64,000 nt of DNA from the NCBI GenBank assembly GCA_023053685.1, contig JALIGW010000005.1:47705242-47769241 (forward strand). Reading direction: 5' to 3'. The notes beneath the pieces were generated by a model, which made no database searches, was not told the DNA's origin, and worked only from the letters and a program-made list of their open reading frames with translations. This document shows, one piece after another, positions 36,499 through 49,301 of the stretch. Every line of letters begins with the position of its first letter. Position 1 is the first letter of the stretch. The stretch is from Diadophis punctatus similis (Eukaryota > Chordata > Lepidosauria > Squamata > Dipsadidae). The position numbers were made by a program, and so were the translations under genes.

Positions 36499-37914
36499 AC
36501 TTATGACCACAATTGAGCCTAACATTTTGGTTGCTAAGCAAGAGCGTTGTTAAGTGAGTTCCACCACACTTTACAAGTTGGCCATGCCCACCCGGTCACC
36601 TGACTACTAAGCCACGCCCACCTGAGGGGGTGGGGTGGGGGCGGTGAGGATGAGTTTGTAGCACCAAGGGGGCGGTGGACTTAAAAAGTTTGGGAACCAC
36701 TGGTATAGAGCTTCTCTTTGGCTGCAGAGCACATAGTCAATCTGATTTCTGTGTTGACTGTCTGGTGATGTCCATGTGTAGAGTCATCGTTTGAGTTGTT
36801 GGAAAAGAGTGTTTGCTATGAATATCGTATTCTCTTGACAAAATTCTGCCAGCCTGTGCCCTGCTTCATTTTGTACTCCAAGGCCAAACTTGCTTGTTAT
36901 TCCGGTTATCTTTTGGCTTCCTACTTTAGCATTCCAATCCCCCATGATGATAAATACATCATTTTTTGGTGTTAATTCTAGAAGGTATTGTAGAGCTTCA
37001 TAGAACCGGTCAACTTCAGCCTCTTCAGCACCATGGTCGGGGCATCGACTTGGACTACTGTGATGCTGAATGGTTTTCCTTGGATTCGAACTGAAATCAT
37101 TCTGTCATTTTGGGGATTGTATCCCAGTAGTGCTTTTCCTATTCTTTTATTGACTATAAAGGCTACTCCATTTCTTCTGAGGGATTCTTGCCTGCAGTAG
37201 TATACCTGATGGTCATCTGAATTAAATTCACCCATTCCTGTCTATTTTAGTTCGCTGATTCCTAAGATGTCGATGTTCAGGCATGTCATCTTTTGTTTGA
37301 CCATGTCCAGCTTGCCTTGATTCATGGATCTTACATTCCAGGTTTCTATGGACAATAGATCTTTACAGCATCGGACTTTCCTTTCACCACCTGATACATC
37401 CACAGCTGAGCATCCTTTCGGCTTCACTTCACTTCACTCTTTCTGGCGCTACTAGTACTAGCCCTCTTCTCTTCCCCAGTAGCATATTGGATGCCTTCCG
37501 ACCTGAGGGGCTCATCTTCCAGCCTCATATATTTTTGCCTTTTGATACTGTCCATGGGGTTTTCATGGCAAAGATACTGGAGTGGGTTGCCATTTCCTTT
37601 TCCAATGGATCACGTTTTTTCAGAGCTCTCTGCTATGATCTGTCCGTCTTGGGTGGCCCTGCATGGCATAGCTCATAGCTTCATTGGGCTATGCAAGCCC
37701 CTTCGCCACGACAAGACAGTAAACCATGAAGGGGATCTGCTATATATTATATTAATAAATGTATACATTTGTAATGACAGTGGATTCAGAAGACGTGGAT
37801 TCAGATGAAGGTGTATTTTATAACAGAACAGTTTGGCAGCTAAGAGAGAACACAGGGAACACTTCCTTTTAATAAGCAGCTGGAAATTTATTTGTTTGTT
37901 TATTATTTTTACAG

Positions 37915-38117
37915 ATAAGTCAAGGCAGCAGGCATATCCAGCACACCTTCTTCCTCCGATTTTACCCATAACAACAACCTTGTGAAGTGGGTTGGGGTGA
38001 GAGAGACTGATTGGCCCAAAGTCAGCCAGCTGGCTTTCATGTCTAAGCAGGACTTGAACTCACAGTCTCTCACTTTTTATCCTGATGCCTTAACCACTGC
38101 ATTAACTGGCTCTTTTT
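37915..38117 (-). mobile_element. MIR-like tRNA-derived SINE, reverse
   Basis: On the minus strand the head AGCCAGTTAATGCAGTGG, then TTAAGGC, is an A-box-like region and GAGTTCAAGTCC is a B-box. The core CAGCTGGCTGACTTTGGGCC and CCCAACCCACTTCACAAGG follow. This is the best preserved of the three copies in the window. Confidence 0.75.
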
Positions 38118-39139
38118 AATACTTTATTAAATCTTTGTGTCAATTTATAATAAGGCATGATTTATCTTTTTGGCTAGAACTTTCTACAGAGAAACTGTTA
38201 TATAATTTTCTTGGAACAGTATAGAAATGGTTTATCATTTCTTTCTTCAGTCCTGGGATTTTCTGTAATAATCACCAACTGATTGATTTAAAAAACTGAT
38301 TGCCTGTAAAGCACTTCTCAAATTAATGCATTAGCTTTAAACAGACAAGGATTTAATAGACTGAACTATGCGTGAAATTCAGTAACTGAACTTTTGTTAC
38401 TTCCTTAAAACCCATCTGACACCAATATGACCTGCTGTATATATGCTTCTATCACTTTTTTCTTCTTAAAACAATCTCCAAACAAGCTCGGGTTGAAGCA
38501 CTGGATCTGTTCTTTGGTCACTCTTGCTTCATGACTGGGATTTGAACATTATCTTCAACATAGTGTCATTGATTGCTTCTTAATCCCAGGAAATCTTGGG
38601 TGAGGCATAAATGCATTTCATAATCTTAAACTTAAATGAACCCCTTTTCAGATGGAATCCAGTACTTGCTCTATGAGATGAAATTACAGAATTGCTGGCT
38701 GCAACTTCTGGCATAGCTATAGTGCTGAAACATTTTCATATCAATTTGTGACCAATTATTGCCCTAATACAGGGTAATTTCCTAGTATAGGCTATGGGTT
38801 TTTGAGATAATTTATTTAGATATATTCAAATGTTACTGCTGCATCGACTCATTTCCTCAAAATAAAATAAACTGGGTTTTTTTGATGTGCTACATGAAGA
38901 GATACTGAGAGGTCTTTATTATGCATTACAAAATGAATAAGTAAAGGGCATACCTTAGTGGTGGAATAGATCAACTGCAAGCAGAGGGTTCCAGATAAAA
39001 TCTTTTTTTTTCTCTTGGTAAGACAGAATATATCTTGCCTCTAATATAGGAGAGTCACTGTTAGATAGCAACTGAATTCAAACTCTCAATGAACTACTAA
39101 AATAACCAGAACTTAACACTGTTCCATAGATTTATAAAA
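38118..39139. other. No recognised feature
   Basis: AT-rich, unique-looking sequence. No exon, splice pair or transposon terminus was recognised. Confidence 0.4.
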
Positions 39140-39330
39140 TTATTAATTTGGAAGGAGCCATTTAAATTATTGAGTCCAATCCCCTGCTCACTGAGAAATG
39201 CAAAGTATCATGGACAGATAATTGTCTAGTTTTTTTTTAATAAATGGGAGCTCATCAACTCTCTGGTCAATCAATTCTACCATTGAACTGCACTTAAAAG
39301 TACAATCATAATTGAATCTGAGATTTTGGT
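39140..39330 (-). mobile_element. Old CR1/L3-type 3' fragment
   Basis: TTTGGAAGGAGCC, GAGTCCAATCCCCTGCTC and later motifs resemble a diverged CR1-group 3' end in reverse. It is much older than the CR1 copies at 500 and 27966. Confidence 0.45.
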
Positions 39331-39883
39331 CATTAGTCATTGTGGTCATTAAGTAAGATACTTACATGGTTGACTCACTCAATGACCATAATCCCAGCTC
39401 TCCTAGTTGCAATTATTAAGTGACTGTACAAGTGGTTGAGCGGATGGAGCAAAAGAGCTGCTTGGCAAGATTGGGGGTGGAGGGGGGGCAGACAGGCAGC
39501 TGCCCTCCATGCACAGAAAGGAACTGCAGCACTGGGTTGGAGAAAAAAAGCTTGGATATTCATGATGCAGGGTGAAATCAATCTGACAGACAGCCCTTCC
39601 GCTCCAAAGAGACTGGTTGAAAATGTCTATGCCAAAAGGTAAGCAGGATTTTGGCATGGGAGCTTGAAACAAGGGATTGCCCAGGCTGGCTCCAAATGCC
39701 CCTTTCTGCAAGTGCCCTGTGCCAAATTCCTGCTTGGGTTTTGGCCCAGATTTTGGCCCAGATTTTGTCAGCCAGCCTCTTTGAGAGCAACAGGGCTGTC
39801 TGGGATTGGGGGGGGGGGAACTCCACATGGCATGAAATCTATCTGGTAAGCAGCCCCTCGGGATGGGTGAAAAAGGTCTATTC

Positions 39884-41262
39884 CACTGACAATACTGCTA
39901 CCCTTCAAAAAGACCTTGACCATGTATCAGAATGGTCAGACAACTGGCAACTTCAAATCTCAACCAATAAATGCTCTGTCCTACACATTGGCAAAAAGAA
40001 TCAGAACATAAAATACAAGCTTAGAGGACACAACCTTGTAGATGACCCTCACTCTGTCAAGAACCTTGGAGTACTCATATCTAATGACCTAAGTGCCAGA
40101 GCCCACTGTAACAACACTGCCAAAAAGGCACTAAGAGATATTAATCTAATCTTGCGTAGCTTCTTCTCTGGCAATATTATACTGCTAACCAGAGCATACA
40201 AAACATTTGCTAGCTAGACCAATTCTTGAATACAGCTCACCTGTCTGGAACCCGCACTGCATATTGGACATCAATACAATTGAGAGAGTCCAAATATATT
40301 TCACAAGAAGAGTCCTCCACTCCTCTGCTCGCAACAGAATACCTTATTCCACCAGACTTGAAATTTTGGGCTTAGATAGCTTAGAACAGTGATGGCGAAC
40401 CTTTTTTCCCTCGGATGCCAAAATAGTGTGCGCACGCGCTATTGCACGCTCGTGCGTGCCCACACCCATAATTCAAAGCCCCCCACTTGCCCCACCCCCC
40501 CTATGCATGCGTGCGTGACCCCCCACTCCCCCATTTCCCGACTTCCAGTGGGCCCAGTAGGGCCCGTTTTTTGCCCTCCCCAGGCTCCAGAGGCTTTCTT
40601 GGAGCTTGGGGAGGGCAAAAACGCTCCCCCTGCCACCCCAGAGGCCTTCCAGAGGCCAAAATTGTCCTCCCAGAGCCTCTGTGCGAGCCAAAAATCAGCT
40701 GGCGTGCACGCACATGCGCACTGGAGCTGAGCTAGGGCAACGGCTCGCGTGCCGGCAGATATGGCTCTGCGTGCCACCTGTGGCACCCGTGCCATAGGTT
40801 CGCCATCACTGGCTTAGAACTTCTTCGCCTTCGATCTGACCTAAATGTAGTTCATAAAATCATCTACCACAATGTCCTACCTGTCAATGATTACTTCAGC
40901 TTCAACCGCAACAATACACGAGCACACAATAGATTCAAACTTAATGTAAACCGCTCCAAACTCGACTGCAGAAAATATGACTTCAGCAACAGAGTGATCA
41001 GTGCCTGGAATGCACTACCTGACTCTGTGGTTTCTTCCCCAAACCCCAAAAACTTTAACCTTAGACTGTCTACAGTGAACCTCACCCCATTCCTAAGAGG
41101 TCTATAAGGGGCGTGCATAAGCGCACCAGTGTGCCTACCGTCCCTGTCCTACTATCCTATTGCCTAATTTACCTATACTACTTTGCTAATGTTTCTGTTT
41201 ATACAAACTACTATCTTTTACATGTTTGACAAACAAATACAATAAATAAATAAATAAAATGG
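39884..41262 (+). mobile_element. Jockey-superfamily LINE 3' fragment, split by a hAT element
   Basis: It is homologous to the LINE at 24760-25990: LQKDLDHVSEWSDNWQLQIS, LGVLISNDLSARAHC, ILRSFFSGNI. A 4-bp CTAG duplication at about 40210 (GCTAGCTAGACC against GCTAGACC in the other copy) breaks the frame. A 425-bp hAT element interrupts it at 40387-40811. The frame resumes with ELLRLRSDLNVVHKI and ends near 41107. The 3' UTR finishes in (AATA)n. It is 5'-truncated. Confidence 0.87.
40387..40811 (-). mobile_element. Nonautonomous hAT element, CAGTGATGGCGAACC family, inverted
   Basis: Ends CAGTGATGGCGAACC and GGTTCGCCATCACTG are flanked by a perfect duplication GCTTAGAA (40379-40386 and 40812-40819). 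It is inverted relative to the copy at 572. It sits inside the LINE, giving a clear order of insertion. Confidence 0.93.
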
Positions 41263-41530
41263 ATCCTGATTGAACTTTTTCAGCCCGCCCCCAGGACCAG
41301 AAGGAGCCCTGTCAGCAGGCAGCTTTCATTTTTCCCTTTCAAATGGCGATCACATGATTGAAGTCCGCTTGGCAACACTGTTAGAGTGAACAGGTTGCTA
41401 AGAACCCGGATTGCAATCTGGTGACGGGGTGGGTGGGTTGCAACAGCCATAATTTTGGGCATGGGTCATAAGTCCCTTCGTTCAGTGCTTTCGTAAATCC
41501 AAATGGTCACTAAACAAATGATCATTAAGC
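41263..41530. mobile_element. Fragment of a dispersed palindromic repeat
   Basis: The stretch with GGCGATCACATGATTG, GGTCATAAG and GGTCACTAAACAAATGATC resembles the repeat family of 48841-49232 and 60668-61073. It appears partial and diverged. Confidence 0.4.
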
Positions 41531-41835
41531 AAAGACAACCTGTCTGGTTTCAAAATATTCAATCAAAACCTGCATCAATGCATCTTAAATCAATTATTCT
41601 GTATTCTATACTCTGGATCAAGAAAAAAAGGGTCTTGAAACATTATTTCAGGTATTTGAACAGCATTATTTTATATTCCGTCAAACGCCTTTCACAAGGA
41701 TCTTCCTATATCCAGCTCCTGCAATTTCTCTTCACATGACTTGGGATTTTTTTAATCATCTTTGTTGCTTTTTTCAGTGTGAGAAGCCAAGCCTTGCTAT
41801 AGCTACTTTTGGAGGGGAAAGTCTCCAATTTTATG

Positions 41836-41990
41836 TCTATGGAGATTGTCAATCATTTAGGTCATGGTTGTCCCAAAGGTGCTTTTTCAAAAGGCAACTG
41901 GTCTTTCTTTGTTTTTCCTTGAAGATGTTTCGCTTCTCATCCAAGAAACTTCAGTCCAAACTTGGTGAATTTCATGTTCTTAGAATATCT
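41836..41990 (-). mobile_element. Penelope-like terminal fragment with hammerhead-like core
   Basis: On the minus strand the segment reads CTGAAGTTTCTTGGATGAG, then AAGCGAAACATC. That order (CUGAAG, a hairpin stem, GAAAC, then AUC) resembles the hammerhead ribozymes found in Penelope-like element termini. GTCATGGTTGTCCCAAA at its left end recurs in the insertion at 56938. Confidence 0.45.
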
Positions 41991-42146
41991 ACATTACATA
42001 AAAATCTGCTAATCTCTTGTGTGTTGTATATTTCTTAGCTCTTTAGTCAAGACAGAAACTAATAGCTTATTTGGTTGGTAGTGAACATAGAAGGATATGA
42101 TGGTGAAGGAATTATAATTGTTCTTTTTAGCAAGGAGGGCAGAAAG

Positions 42147-42618
42147 CAGAAAAGTATTTTCGGAGTATTAGACGCACCTTTCCCCCCCTAAAAGAGGCTG
42201 AAAATTTGGGTGCGTCTTATACTCCAAATGTAGCTTTTTCGAAGCTTTTTTTCCCAGCCCTAACGAGGTGCTAACGATCTTCCTGGCTCTTCCCAGCTAC
42301 TCCCTCTGAAAAAGGTATTTTCAGCCCTAACAAGGTGCTAACGATCTTCCCGGCTTGCAGGATTTTTTCATTCCTACTCCCTCCGAAGAAGTTTTTTTCC
42401 ATCCCTAAGTCTTTGCAGGCTTGTTTTCATTGCTATTCCCTCCAAAAAAGGTTTTTTCAGCCCTAACCAGGGGATAAAATAATGTGCTGAAGCTGACCAG
42501 ACTAAGAACACTAGCCAGATGAATACCTGGTAGGTAGATTTCCCCCCCTATTTTCCTCCCCAAAAACTAAGGTGCGTCTTATACTCCAGTGCATCTTATA
42601 CTTCAAAAAATATGGTAA
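42147..42618. mobile_element. MITE-like element with GGTGCGTCTTATACTCC ends
   Basis: The left end TTTTCGGAGTATTAGACGCA pairs with right-end GGTGCGTCTTATACTCC and GTGCATCTTATACTTC units. The same motif also occurs internally at about 42211. Repeated CCTAAC(G/A)AGG-type units lie between. The transposon superfamily was not resolved. Confidence 0.6.
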
Positions 42619-42743
42619 ATACTATATTTCAAGCACATTTTAATTCTGGAGCTAAGAGGTGATATGAGATAAACAGTATAGGAATGCCTGTAATGTACAA
42701 AAGAACAGCCCAGAAAGAACTTTTCTCCCTATTGAGTTAAAGT

Positions 42744-42883
42744 CAGTGAATTCGTTTGCCATCGGTTCGCGCATGCGCAATGCTTCTGCGCATGCACTGA
42801 AGTGTCCTGGGCGGGTGGGCGGAGCCCCTTGCTGTCGCTACCGGTTCTAAGAACCGGTCCGAACCAGGAGCAATCCACCGCTG
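42744..42883. mobile_element. Short hAT MITE
   Basis: A 140-bp element with left end CAGTGAATTCG and right end CAATCCACCGCTG, flanked by a perfect duplication GTTAAAGT (42736-42743 and 42884-42891). It contains GGTTCGCGCATGCGC and an ACCGGTTCT...AGAACCGGT palindrome. This is the only clear site in the window lacking the central TA. Confidence 0.82.
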
Positions 42884-42891
42884 GTTAAAGT

Positions 42892-44720
42892 GCTTTCCAT
42901 TGCCTTTGACTGCATACAATACCATCTCCCTTGTCAATTCCTATATTAGTGCTATGGCCTCCATTCTGATGCACTGCTGAAGGATATCTTTGATCATGCC
43001 ATTTGTGCCATTTGTTTAACTCAAGGGGATTACTGGTCTGGATTTGCTGCTATTCCTTTGTACTACATCAAAAACATCTATACACATATCCATAGTATCT
43101 TGCCTGTATATTTGCAACCATTTCCAGAACAATTGTGATAGTGTTGTACCATCACAATACTTTAAGAGTAACAAATCTACATATTTCTTATGTTTTGTAT
43201 AACAAACTTGTAATGTAAATTTGTAATGTAAACAGTGCAGGCATTCTTGCATTGGCAAGCTGATTAACTTTACATGTTATATATTCATTCTATAGAAAAT
43301 CCATGGGAGATAATACCTGAATTTTCAGTACAGTAGAATGTATTTCACTTCTGCAGTGTTAGACTTTGTTCTTGAAGTGCCTATTGCCATAGGTACCTCT
43401 CTTAGAGGAAAAGCTGTCTTGGGAGACTAAAACATTAAAATATCAATATTTTTGGTGTTGGTGATGGCCTGTTTATCCCTACCAGAATAGTAAAATAAAA
43501 TTTCAAATTAAAATTTATTATGACCAAATATCAGCCAGAGATAAACAAAATAAAACAAACCCTTGATTTAATGGACCTTGGTTTAGTGAGTATCAGCTCT
43601 AACATTCCAATTCTGTATGTGCATAAAACGGCCATTCATCATTTTACAGTATAAAATCCCATTAGAATTTAACACTATTCCACTTTAACAAATAGCCCTT
43701 CCTTATATTATTAATCCCTTAGATCAAACATTTACTATTTATGAACTGCTGATATTGTGAAGTCTGCTATTTCATGTTGCAATAATATCGGCAGTGGAGG
43801 CAGAGTTGGTATCTATTCTGCTTCAGTATTTGAGTGGTTGACCTACCTTTGCTCAGAGAAAGTCAATCAGGCTAGTGACCCAGTTATAACCAGCAACAGG
43901 TTCACATTAGAGATCTAGAGAAACACAGCCCCAAAACCTCAGCTGATGTCAAATATTGACATATACAACTATTTCAGTTGAGATACTTTTGTGTTTTGTT
44001 TGGTACATGGAAGGACTTAGATAAATTTTGAGCACTGTTTCAAATAACAGGTCTGTGAAATAATCACAGGAATGTTATGAAAGCTACTCTAAACAAATAA
44101 ACAAAACTTCAAGAAAACCTCCCATTTTTTACCACAAGGTGGAGATGCAGCATATTTCAGTAAATATTAATAAAGTCCCTGGAAAAAGCAAATATTTAAT
44201 TGTAGCTTTTCCTATTTCTAGATAAATTCAATAAACAACTTTCTCATCATGACCTATTATGCACATTGATATACTCTTATGACTTAATTCATATTTCCCA
44301 CATAATTACATTTCATGTACTGGTTATTGTTTATTTCTTTAAAATATTTCTATCCTCTATAATTCTATCCATATTTTCAAACATTTTCCCCCACCAAACC
44401 CTGATAAAACAACTATATATACTTTTTATGAAAAACTACTCATGTGTTAATTTGTTAATCTAATCTCATTGTTGGTTTATTTAACTGCCACTATACTAGA
44501 TGTTAAAAGAATAGTGATTCCAACATTTCAATTTTGCTTTTACAATAATCATGGGTAAAAAAACCAATTTGCTATTTGGTGGAACACAGCCACAAACACC
44601 TTTGGGAAATTTGGCTAACATTTATGTATTATATTTCTCCTATGTGAACATGTGTTTTAAAAAAAATAATCCAAAGTGAATAATTTCATGATATGTAATA
44701 ATATTTTAAATATTTCTCAC
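42892..44720. other. No recognised feature
   Basis: AT-rich sequence. No exon, SINE head or transposon terminus was recognised. Confidence 0.4.
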
Positions 44721-45079
44721 ATTTATATAGCTTCCCACCTCACAAACAAGTGACAAAAGGTGGCCTACAACAAAACTAAAGCAATAAACATTTAAAACAA
44801 TTATCATTAAATTATTTTTAAAAATTTAACTATAAGAACAGAGCTAAAACAAAGAATTATTGTTCTTTGTTGTATTCAAAGATGAAGGGATATTAATAAT
44901 AATGGAGCCACATCATTAATTTCCCCATCCGCTGGGTTCCTCATGCCTGCTGGAATAACCAGGTCTTGAGGGATTTTTGGAAGCTCAGAAGAGATTAAGC
45001 CAACCTCACCTCAGGGGTAAGAAGAATCCATGATGCAGGCACCATATCAGAGATGGATCACTGCTAGGACCTGCTAGAT

Positions 45080-45258
45080 GTAAGGGGTGTTGAACTCATG
45101 GCCCGTGGGCCAGATGTGGCCGTGGGCCAGATGTGGCCAGTGGGCCAGATGTGGCCAGTGGGTCAGATTCACTGCCATGCCCACCCCTGGTTTAGCGAAG
45201 GGGGAAAAAGTCATGATACATCACATGATGACGTGACGCCACGAGTTTGACTTCCCTG
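45080..45258. mobile_element. Short hAT MITE, GTCAAACTCA-related
   Basis: Left end AGGGGTGTTGAACTCATGG and right end CGAGTTTGACTTCCCTG lie between TGCTAGAT and CCCTAGAT (6 of 8). A GTGGGCCAGATGTGGCC unit is repeated about three times inside. Confidence 0.72.
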
Positions 45259-45368
45259 CCCTAGATGATACAACCAGTAGCATGCCCACATTGTTGGTTC
45301 TGGTGGGATGACCAGATGAAATAAGGGAAGGCAGTCCCTTAAATAACCTGATCTTATACCATGTAGGG

Positions 45369-45789
45369 CAGTGATGGCGAACCTTTTTTTTCTTGGGTGC
45401 CAAAAGCACGTGTGCGCACGCTATTGTGCATGTGCGAGTGCCCACACCCATAATTCAATGCCCCCTGCCCCCCTGTGCATGTGATCCCCCATGCTGCCCC
45501 ACCCCCATGCCTGCGCGCACGATCCCCCGCTCTCCCGTTTCCCGACTTCGGGTGGGCCTGGTAGGGCCATTTTTCGCCCTCTCCAGGTGGGCGAAAACGG
45601 CTTTTCCCGCCCCCCCCAGAGGCCCTCCAGAGGCCAAAAACACCTTCCCAGAGCCTCCCCGCAAGCTGAAAATCAGCTGACTGGAGCGCACATGCACACT
45701 GGAGCTGAGTTAGGGCAACGGCTTGCGTGCTGGCAGATACGGCTCCGCGTGCCACCTGTGGCACGTGTGCCATAGGTTCGCCATCACTG
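45369..45789 (-). mobile_element. Nonautonomous hAT element, CAGTGATGGCGAACC family, inverted
   Basis: A 421-bp element with the family termini, flanked by ATGTAGGG and ATGTAGGA (7 of 8). It has the same orientation as the copy at 40387. Its GC-rich interior gives spurious open frames. Confidence 0.92.
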
Positions 45790-46553
45790 ATGTAGGACTT
45801 TAAAGGTCAACACCAACACCTTGAATTGGATACAGAAAAAAACTAGCAGCCAATGTGGTTCTTGCAGCAGAGGTGTAACGTGTTCTGCCAGAAACACACA
45901 TAAATGCTCCCACCACTGCATTTTGCACCAGCTGAAATGTCAAAATATCCTATTAATACTTTTCAAGGGTTTTTTTTATTAAAATCTGTACCAAAATGTC
46001 AGAGGTAAGTTTAAGAAGAAACCAGTGAAACTGGTGGAATTCCAGTAGATTACTAGCAAATACCAATATTCTTTTTTATTTATTTAAATGAAGCATTTTT
46101 AAAAATGCATTAGCATGAATAAAATACCTTTGTTGTAGTCCTGGCTTTTCAGAGTTCCTCCAGCTGAATGTTTTCCCTTTTGTTACACATTCAGCTCAAG
46201 CACACCCTGGGAAGCAGGGAAGTTGAGGCTTTACCTGCACATGAATGGACAAACAGTTGGACTGGAAAAGGCGAGGCTACTTCATTCATGCCAATGTGCT
46301 TTTGAAACTCCTTTTAAAAACATTTTGCAAGCTCTAATATTTTTTATCAATGTTCTATCAAAGTAGCAGCTGTTACTCCTCTTTATCTGGATTTCTCAAG
46401 CTCCACAAAACCTCATGAAATATACATTCCTTATGAAGCAATAAGCTTCCTAGGAGAAGGCAGGCATCAAAACATCACATAAATTCCATTTTTTCTGCTC
46501 CAGAGACCAATTATTCTGGCTGGCCTTTTCTCAATATATATCATGCTCTATAC

Positions 46554-46829
46554 CAGGGCTGTCAAACTCAAGATCCGCGGGCCGGATCTGACCTGCAGGG
46601 TGCTTAGAACTGGCCTGCGGGGCTGTCCTAGAAACAGTGAAGGACCGGCCCATGGTGCCTCTGTCAGCGAAAATGGAGCTCGGGAGGGCCGCGCTCTGTT
46701 TTTGCTGGCAGAGTACTTGGGCCACCAGAGGTGCCCCCAACACGAGTGACATCGGGCAGCCCCCCTGCCCCCCCAAGGTCAAACACAAACCTGATGCGGC
46801 CCTCAATGAAATCAAGTTTGACACCCCTG
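46554..46829. mobile_element. hAT MITE, GGGCTGTCAAACTCAAG family
   Basis: Its 276 bp begin CAGGGCTGTCAAACTCAAG and end AAGTTTGACACCCCTG. The duplication CTCTATAC (46546-46553 and 46830-46837) is perfect. Confidence 0.92.
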
Positions 46830-46837
46830 CTCTATAC

Positions 46838-48838
46838 TGTGTGACCAAGCCACTGGAGTTGGTAAAGCCTCCGAAGTATTAAAACTTTTCAGTCATATGA
46901 AAGATGTGAACGTAACACAAAACATTGGTATCAAGTGTGAATGACTAACTCAAAGCCATACTGAGAAAATATGCTAAACTACAATTTATCTTGAATTGAG
47001 TCTGCACAGTATTTCCACATCCACATGCAGCTACAAGTTCCAAATGTTCGTTTTTCATGTTCAAGTTTTACGTGGAGATTTATGTTAACATTACTTTACT
47101 TCAACAAGCCAACTCTATCCAGTTTGCATTAGCATTTTAACCGAGCTATAATCTTAGGTTTACCTATGCAATGTGGGAGCGACAGAGGACAGGACACTAA
47201 TTTGGATTCCAATCTTGCGACTCTAAACACAGATTTCTGATGGTATAAAAATAAAGTCATGACTTAATAGTACCTTGTAAGTGAAGATATTCTCAAACAA
47301 ATTCACTTGTTCCCTTGGGCAGGGGGGGAATCATATTTTCTTGATTCGGGGGTAAGTGTTTAATTTCAGCAGATACATCGCTGATGGTGGACAAGATTTC
47401 TTTCTTTCTTTTAACATTTGGAGTTTACTGTTTATAATTTAAATACTGTTATTTTTTTTAAGGACTGCTGCTCAATTCATTTTCAGTCAACCAACAGCAG
47501 CAGGGTAAGGACACTGTCATAAATATATTAGATGATCAAATTCAAGGCCTTGCTGCAAAGAGTTGAAGCACCAGTTGACACAGAAAAATTGCCCACAACA
47601 TGCTATTTAGATATCCATTCCACAAACAGAAACTCTGATAGTATGGATAGTCTGGGAACATTTTTCCATCAGTCTTTTAAGGGAAAATAAGGCATGCTGT
47701 TGAAAAAAAGAGTGAATTTACTAGTTTCCAAATCCTCTCATTCCTTGGGATGCCCATAGAAACAGATGACCACTAGGTTGGCATAAAGAATTTACTCCCA
47801 TGATTGGCAATGGGAGGGAAGAAGAAAACTCCCCTCACTTCTTGTCTTGGCCAGCAACTCTCTTCTACCCCTTTCCACAGTTGCACTTTTTGTTCCTATC
47901 TCTGGCTGATCTTTATTTGTTTTATTTGGGTCATTTATAAGCAACTTGTCATTTTAAACATGGCACATATAGCTCAGGCAGCATACACGGTGCATAATAA
48001 TATTTTGAGGATAGGATAAAACAAATTGCTCTTTCTGATTAATGATCAGATATTCACTTACTCCAAAATCATACGCTCAGGTCAGGACATACTAGGCAAA
48101 ACTCCAACAGCCTTCTGCTTTGCTTCCAAGATGCTATGGGACACTATTTCAGTTCCTTGGCAACAAGCTGAAGGTGTTTTTTTTTCCTTCTTCTTTTTTG
48201 AAGTAACTCTGTTGCTGGTTTCAGGCAAGACAAAAGATGTTATTGTGCCCTGAGGCACGCTAAGTAACTTTGGAGCATCCTGTCCTATATCGCCTCCCAA
48301 ATGTCCCTTTTGCTTCCCCATCATTGTGGACCAACTAAATAGCACCCGTACTGCTAAAGCACAGTGCAACCTCAAGTTCATTTAGACTGCTGCAGCATTT
48401 TGCATTGATAATGATAAACATTTTTTTATTCTTCTTCTTTCATAAAGCTCTTTGGAGCTAAACTCAGCATGGTTGAGAAGCAATGACTTCATACTGAAAA
48501 TTACAATTGCAAATAAAAATTGGAACGGCACTTTTGAGACATTCCTCAAATTATTTTCTCATTGGTAGCAGGAAAACGGGAGGCATGCTGCATACTAATT
48601 GACTACAATGGAGGGGAAAACAACCACAGTCCACATAGATTAATTTCTACAATTACTCTAAGCATTTTCCTTTATATCCAATTATTTCCTCTGGGATAAA
48701 CAAACTGAAATATCTCAATACACCTTCTGTGCAAAAATTCATACAAAAGCAGATCATTTCATCTGTAGAGATGTTGTTGGCTTAGAATGATTTTTTGTGT
48801 GACAAATATATTAACACAGCTATTTAACAATCTGTCAA
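46838..48838. other. No recognised feature
   Basis: Two kilobases of AT-rich sequence with no supported exon or transposon terminus. Short frames at 47804-48381 on both strands have no recognisable domain. Confidence 0.4.
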
Positions 48839-48840
48839 TA

Positions 48841-49232
48841 GAGGTAGTCCTCAACTTTCAACAGTTCATTTAATGACCAAAGTTACAATGGCACTGAATA
48901 AAGTGACTTATGACCATCTTTCACACTTACAACTTACAACCTTTGTAGCATCTCCATGCTCATGTGATCAAAATTCAGATGCTTGGCAACTGGTTCATAC
49001 TTATGATCATTGGTGTGTTCCAGGGTCATGTGATCACCTTTTGCAACCTTTCGACAAGCAAAATCGATGGGGGAGCCAGATTCACTTAACAACTGTGTTG
49101 CTAACTTATCAACTGCAGTGATTCACTTAACGAGATATTGTAAAATGGGTCAAAGCTCATTTAACAAATGTCTCACTTAACAACATAAATTTTGGGCACA
49201 ATTGTGGTCGTAAGTTGAGGACTACCTATATT
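48841..49232. mobile_element. Palindromic MITE-like repeat, AGGTAGTCCTCAACTT ends
   Basis: Left AGGTAGTCCTCAACTT is the exact inverse of right AAGTTGAGGACTACCT. The body is full of CACTTAAC, GGTCATAAG and TCATGTGATCA motifs arranged roughly symmetrically. The copy at 60668-61073 has the same structure. A fragment is built into both gene-carrying hAT copies. Target duplications were not clear. Confidence 0.8.
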
Positions 49233-49301
49233 GTAGGAGGAGGAGAGACAGAGCCTGGGGCCAGAGTCAAGAGAGCCTGAAGTCATTATGTTCCTCTAAG
49301 T

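Larger units (their letters stand above)
44720..46010. mobile_element. Old LINE-like repeat carrying two hAT insertions
   Basis: Segments about 44720-45079, 45259-45368 and 45790-46010 (AACCAGGTCTTGAGG, then ACTTTAAAGGTCAACACC and AGCAGCCAATGTGG) look like one old dispersed LINE-like repeat interrupted by elements at 45080 and 45369. A diverged relative flanks the hAT composite at 4005. Family not resolved. Confidence 0.4.
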
